Notes under the pieces: generated by a model | The model's database searches: none | Told to the model about the DNA's origin: nothing | What the model saw: the letters and a program-made list of their open reading frames with translations, nothing else | Position numbers and translations under genes: made by a program | From: an uncultured bacterium | GTDB taxonomy: Bacteria > Verrucomicrobiota > Kiritimatiellia > RFP12 > CAIWXQ01 | Reading direction: 5' to 3' | NCBI GenBank assembly: GCA_903861045.1 | Contig: CAIOST010000400.1 | Location: forward strand, 1 to 34,010 | Length of the DNA stretch: 34,010 bases | Part shown: piece after piece, positions 33,805-34,010 of the stretch | Layout: each line of letters opens with the position of its first letter | How positions within the stretch are numbered: the stretch's first letter is position 1

Positions 33805-33827
33805 TGACATTTTTCCCCTAAATGTCA
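33805..33827. promoter_or_regulatory. Perfect dyad upstream of oadA-like gene
   Basis: TGACATTT and AAATGTCA (33805-33812 and 33820-33827) form a perfect 8-bp inverted repeat around a 7-base spacer, about 46 bases before the start codon. Size and location fit a dimeric repressor site or a leader hairpin. No convincing promoter hexamers were identified beside it. Confidence 0.5.
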
Positions 33828-34010
33828 CGCCAAAAGTGCAGCAGCGCCGGGATTGGGGCCAGGGGGCCGGCGCCCTGAACTGCGGAAGATTGGGGGGGGT
33901 GGATGCTTGGATGAATGAGAAAACCACGGAAACAAGCAGTTTCCTGCGATCCCGGGAGGGCATGGTCATTTCCTGAAGACATGGTTATGCGGACTCCCCG
34001 CCGAGCGTAA
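33828..34010. other. Right-edge non-coding stretch
   Basis: This end segment is G-rich, with runs of G at 33892-33899, and contains only very short open frames, such as one of 21 codons from 33911. Nothing is supported as a gene. A neighbour may begin outside the window. Confidence 0.35.

Noticed and set aside
33763-33969. A 68-codon minus-strand frame upstream of the oadA-like gene
   Set aside because: It overlaps the dyad and leader region, has atypical composition (Pro/Arg/Cys mix) and no ribosome site.
33911-33976. A 21-codon plus-strand open frame near the right edge
   Set aside because: Too short, with no ribosome site or recognisable product.
1-34010. CRISPR array, tRNA/rRNA genes, phage or known defence operon
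   Set aside because: No regularly spaced identical repeats, no cloverleaf-like intergenic segments and no defence cassette were seen; the NERD protein alone is not evidence of defence.

Overview
The window is GC-rich, densely coded bacterial chromosome. No tRNA, rRNA, CRISPR array, autonomous insertion sequence, phage or plasmid module was recognised. Several traits suggest a member of the PVC superphylum (Verrucomicrobiota, Kiritimatiellota, Lentisphaerota or relatives), though no marker here proves it: a giant secreted multi-repeat protein, a eukaryote-like two-domain glycogen debranching enzyme, RicT in a dnaX-family/aro gene string, and CTTCGTG/CTTGGCG nonamer-type intergenic repeats.

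Layout. (1) 1-3657 (+): 3' part of a very large membrane-anchored protein of unknown function, open at the window edge. (2) 3636-4175: a 526-bp non-coding, MITE-like insertion with 23-bp inverted ends and an exact 7-bp target duplication. It sits at the 3' end of the preceding gene and replaced its last codons and stop. (3) 4195-6035 (+): a promoter, a small conserved hypothetical gene and zwf. (4) 6129-11771 (+): a tightly packed, often overlapping string ispF-cysS-tmk-holB-ricT-aroQ-pfkB-like. (5) 24094-11913 (-): a secreted protein with a C10-protease-like domain that has lost its catalytic residues, nine carboxypeptidase-regulatory-like repeats and two Hydin-type domains. It is coupled by a GTGA overlap to a 1.4-kb-codon bifunctional debranching enzyme, followed by a cysteine-cluster protein and RNase R. 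(6) 24281-25519 (+): an MFS transporter, divergent from the secreted protein across a region with two dyads. (7) 31710-25549 (-): hom-lysC-valS-NERD protein. (8) 33759-31873 (-): a biotin-dependent carboxyltransferase (OadA/PycB type) with a strong intrinsic terminator behind it and a perfect dyad in front of it.

How it works together: most genes are core metabolism and information processing, namely the oxidative pentose phosphate entry, isoprenoid precursor, shikimate and aspartate-family steps, Cys- and Val-tRNA charging, dTMP supply, clamp loading and RNA decay. The accessory and unusual material is the edge membrane protein, the MITE-like element, the pseudo-protease and the two-domain debranching enzyme. 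I did not find a self-evident new defence or secretion system. The best candidates for something undescribed are the TIR/TSD element with its internal spacerless palindrome and the catalytically dead C10 multi-repeat exoprotein.
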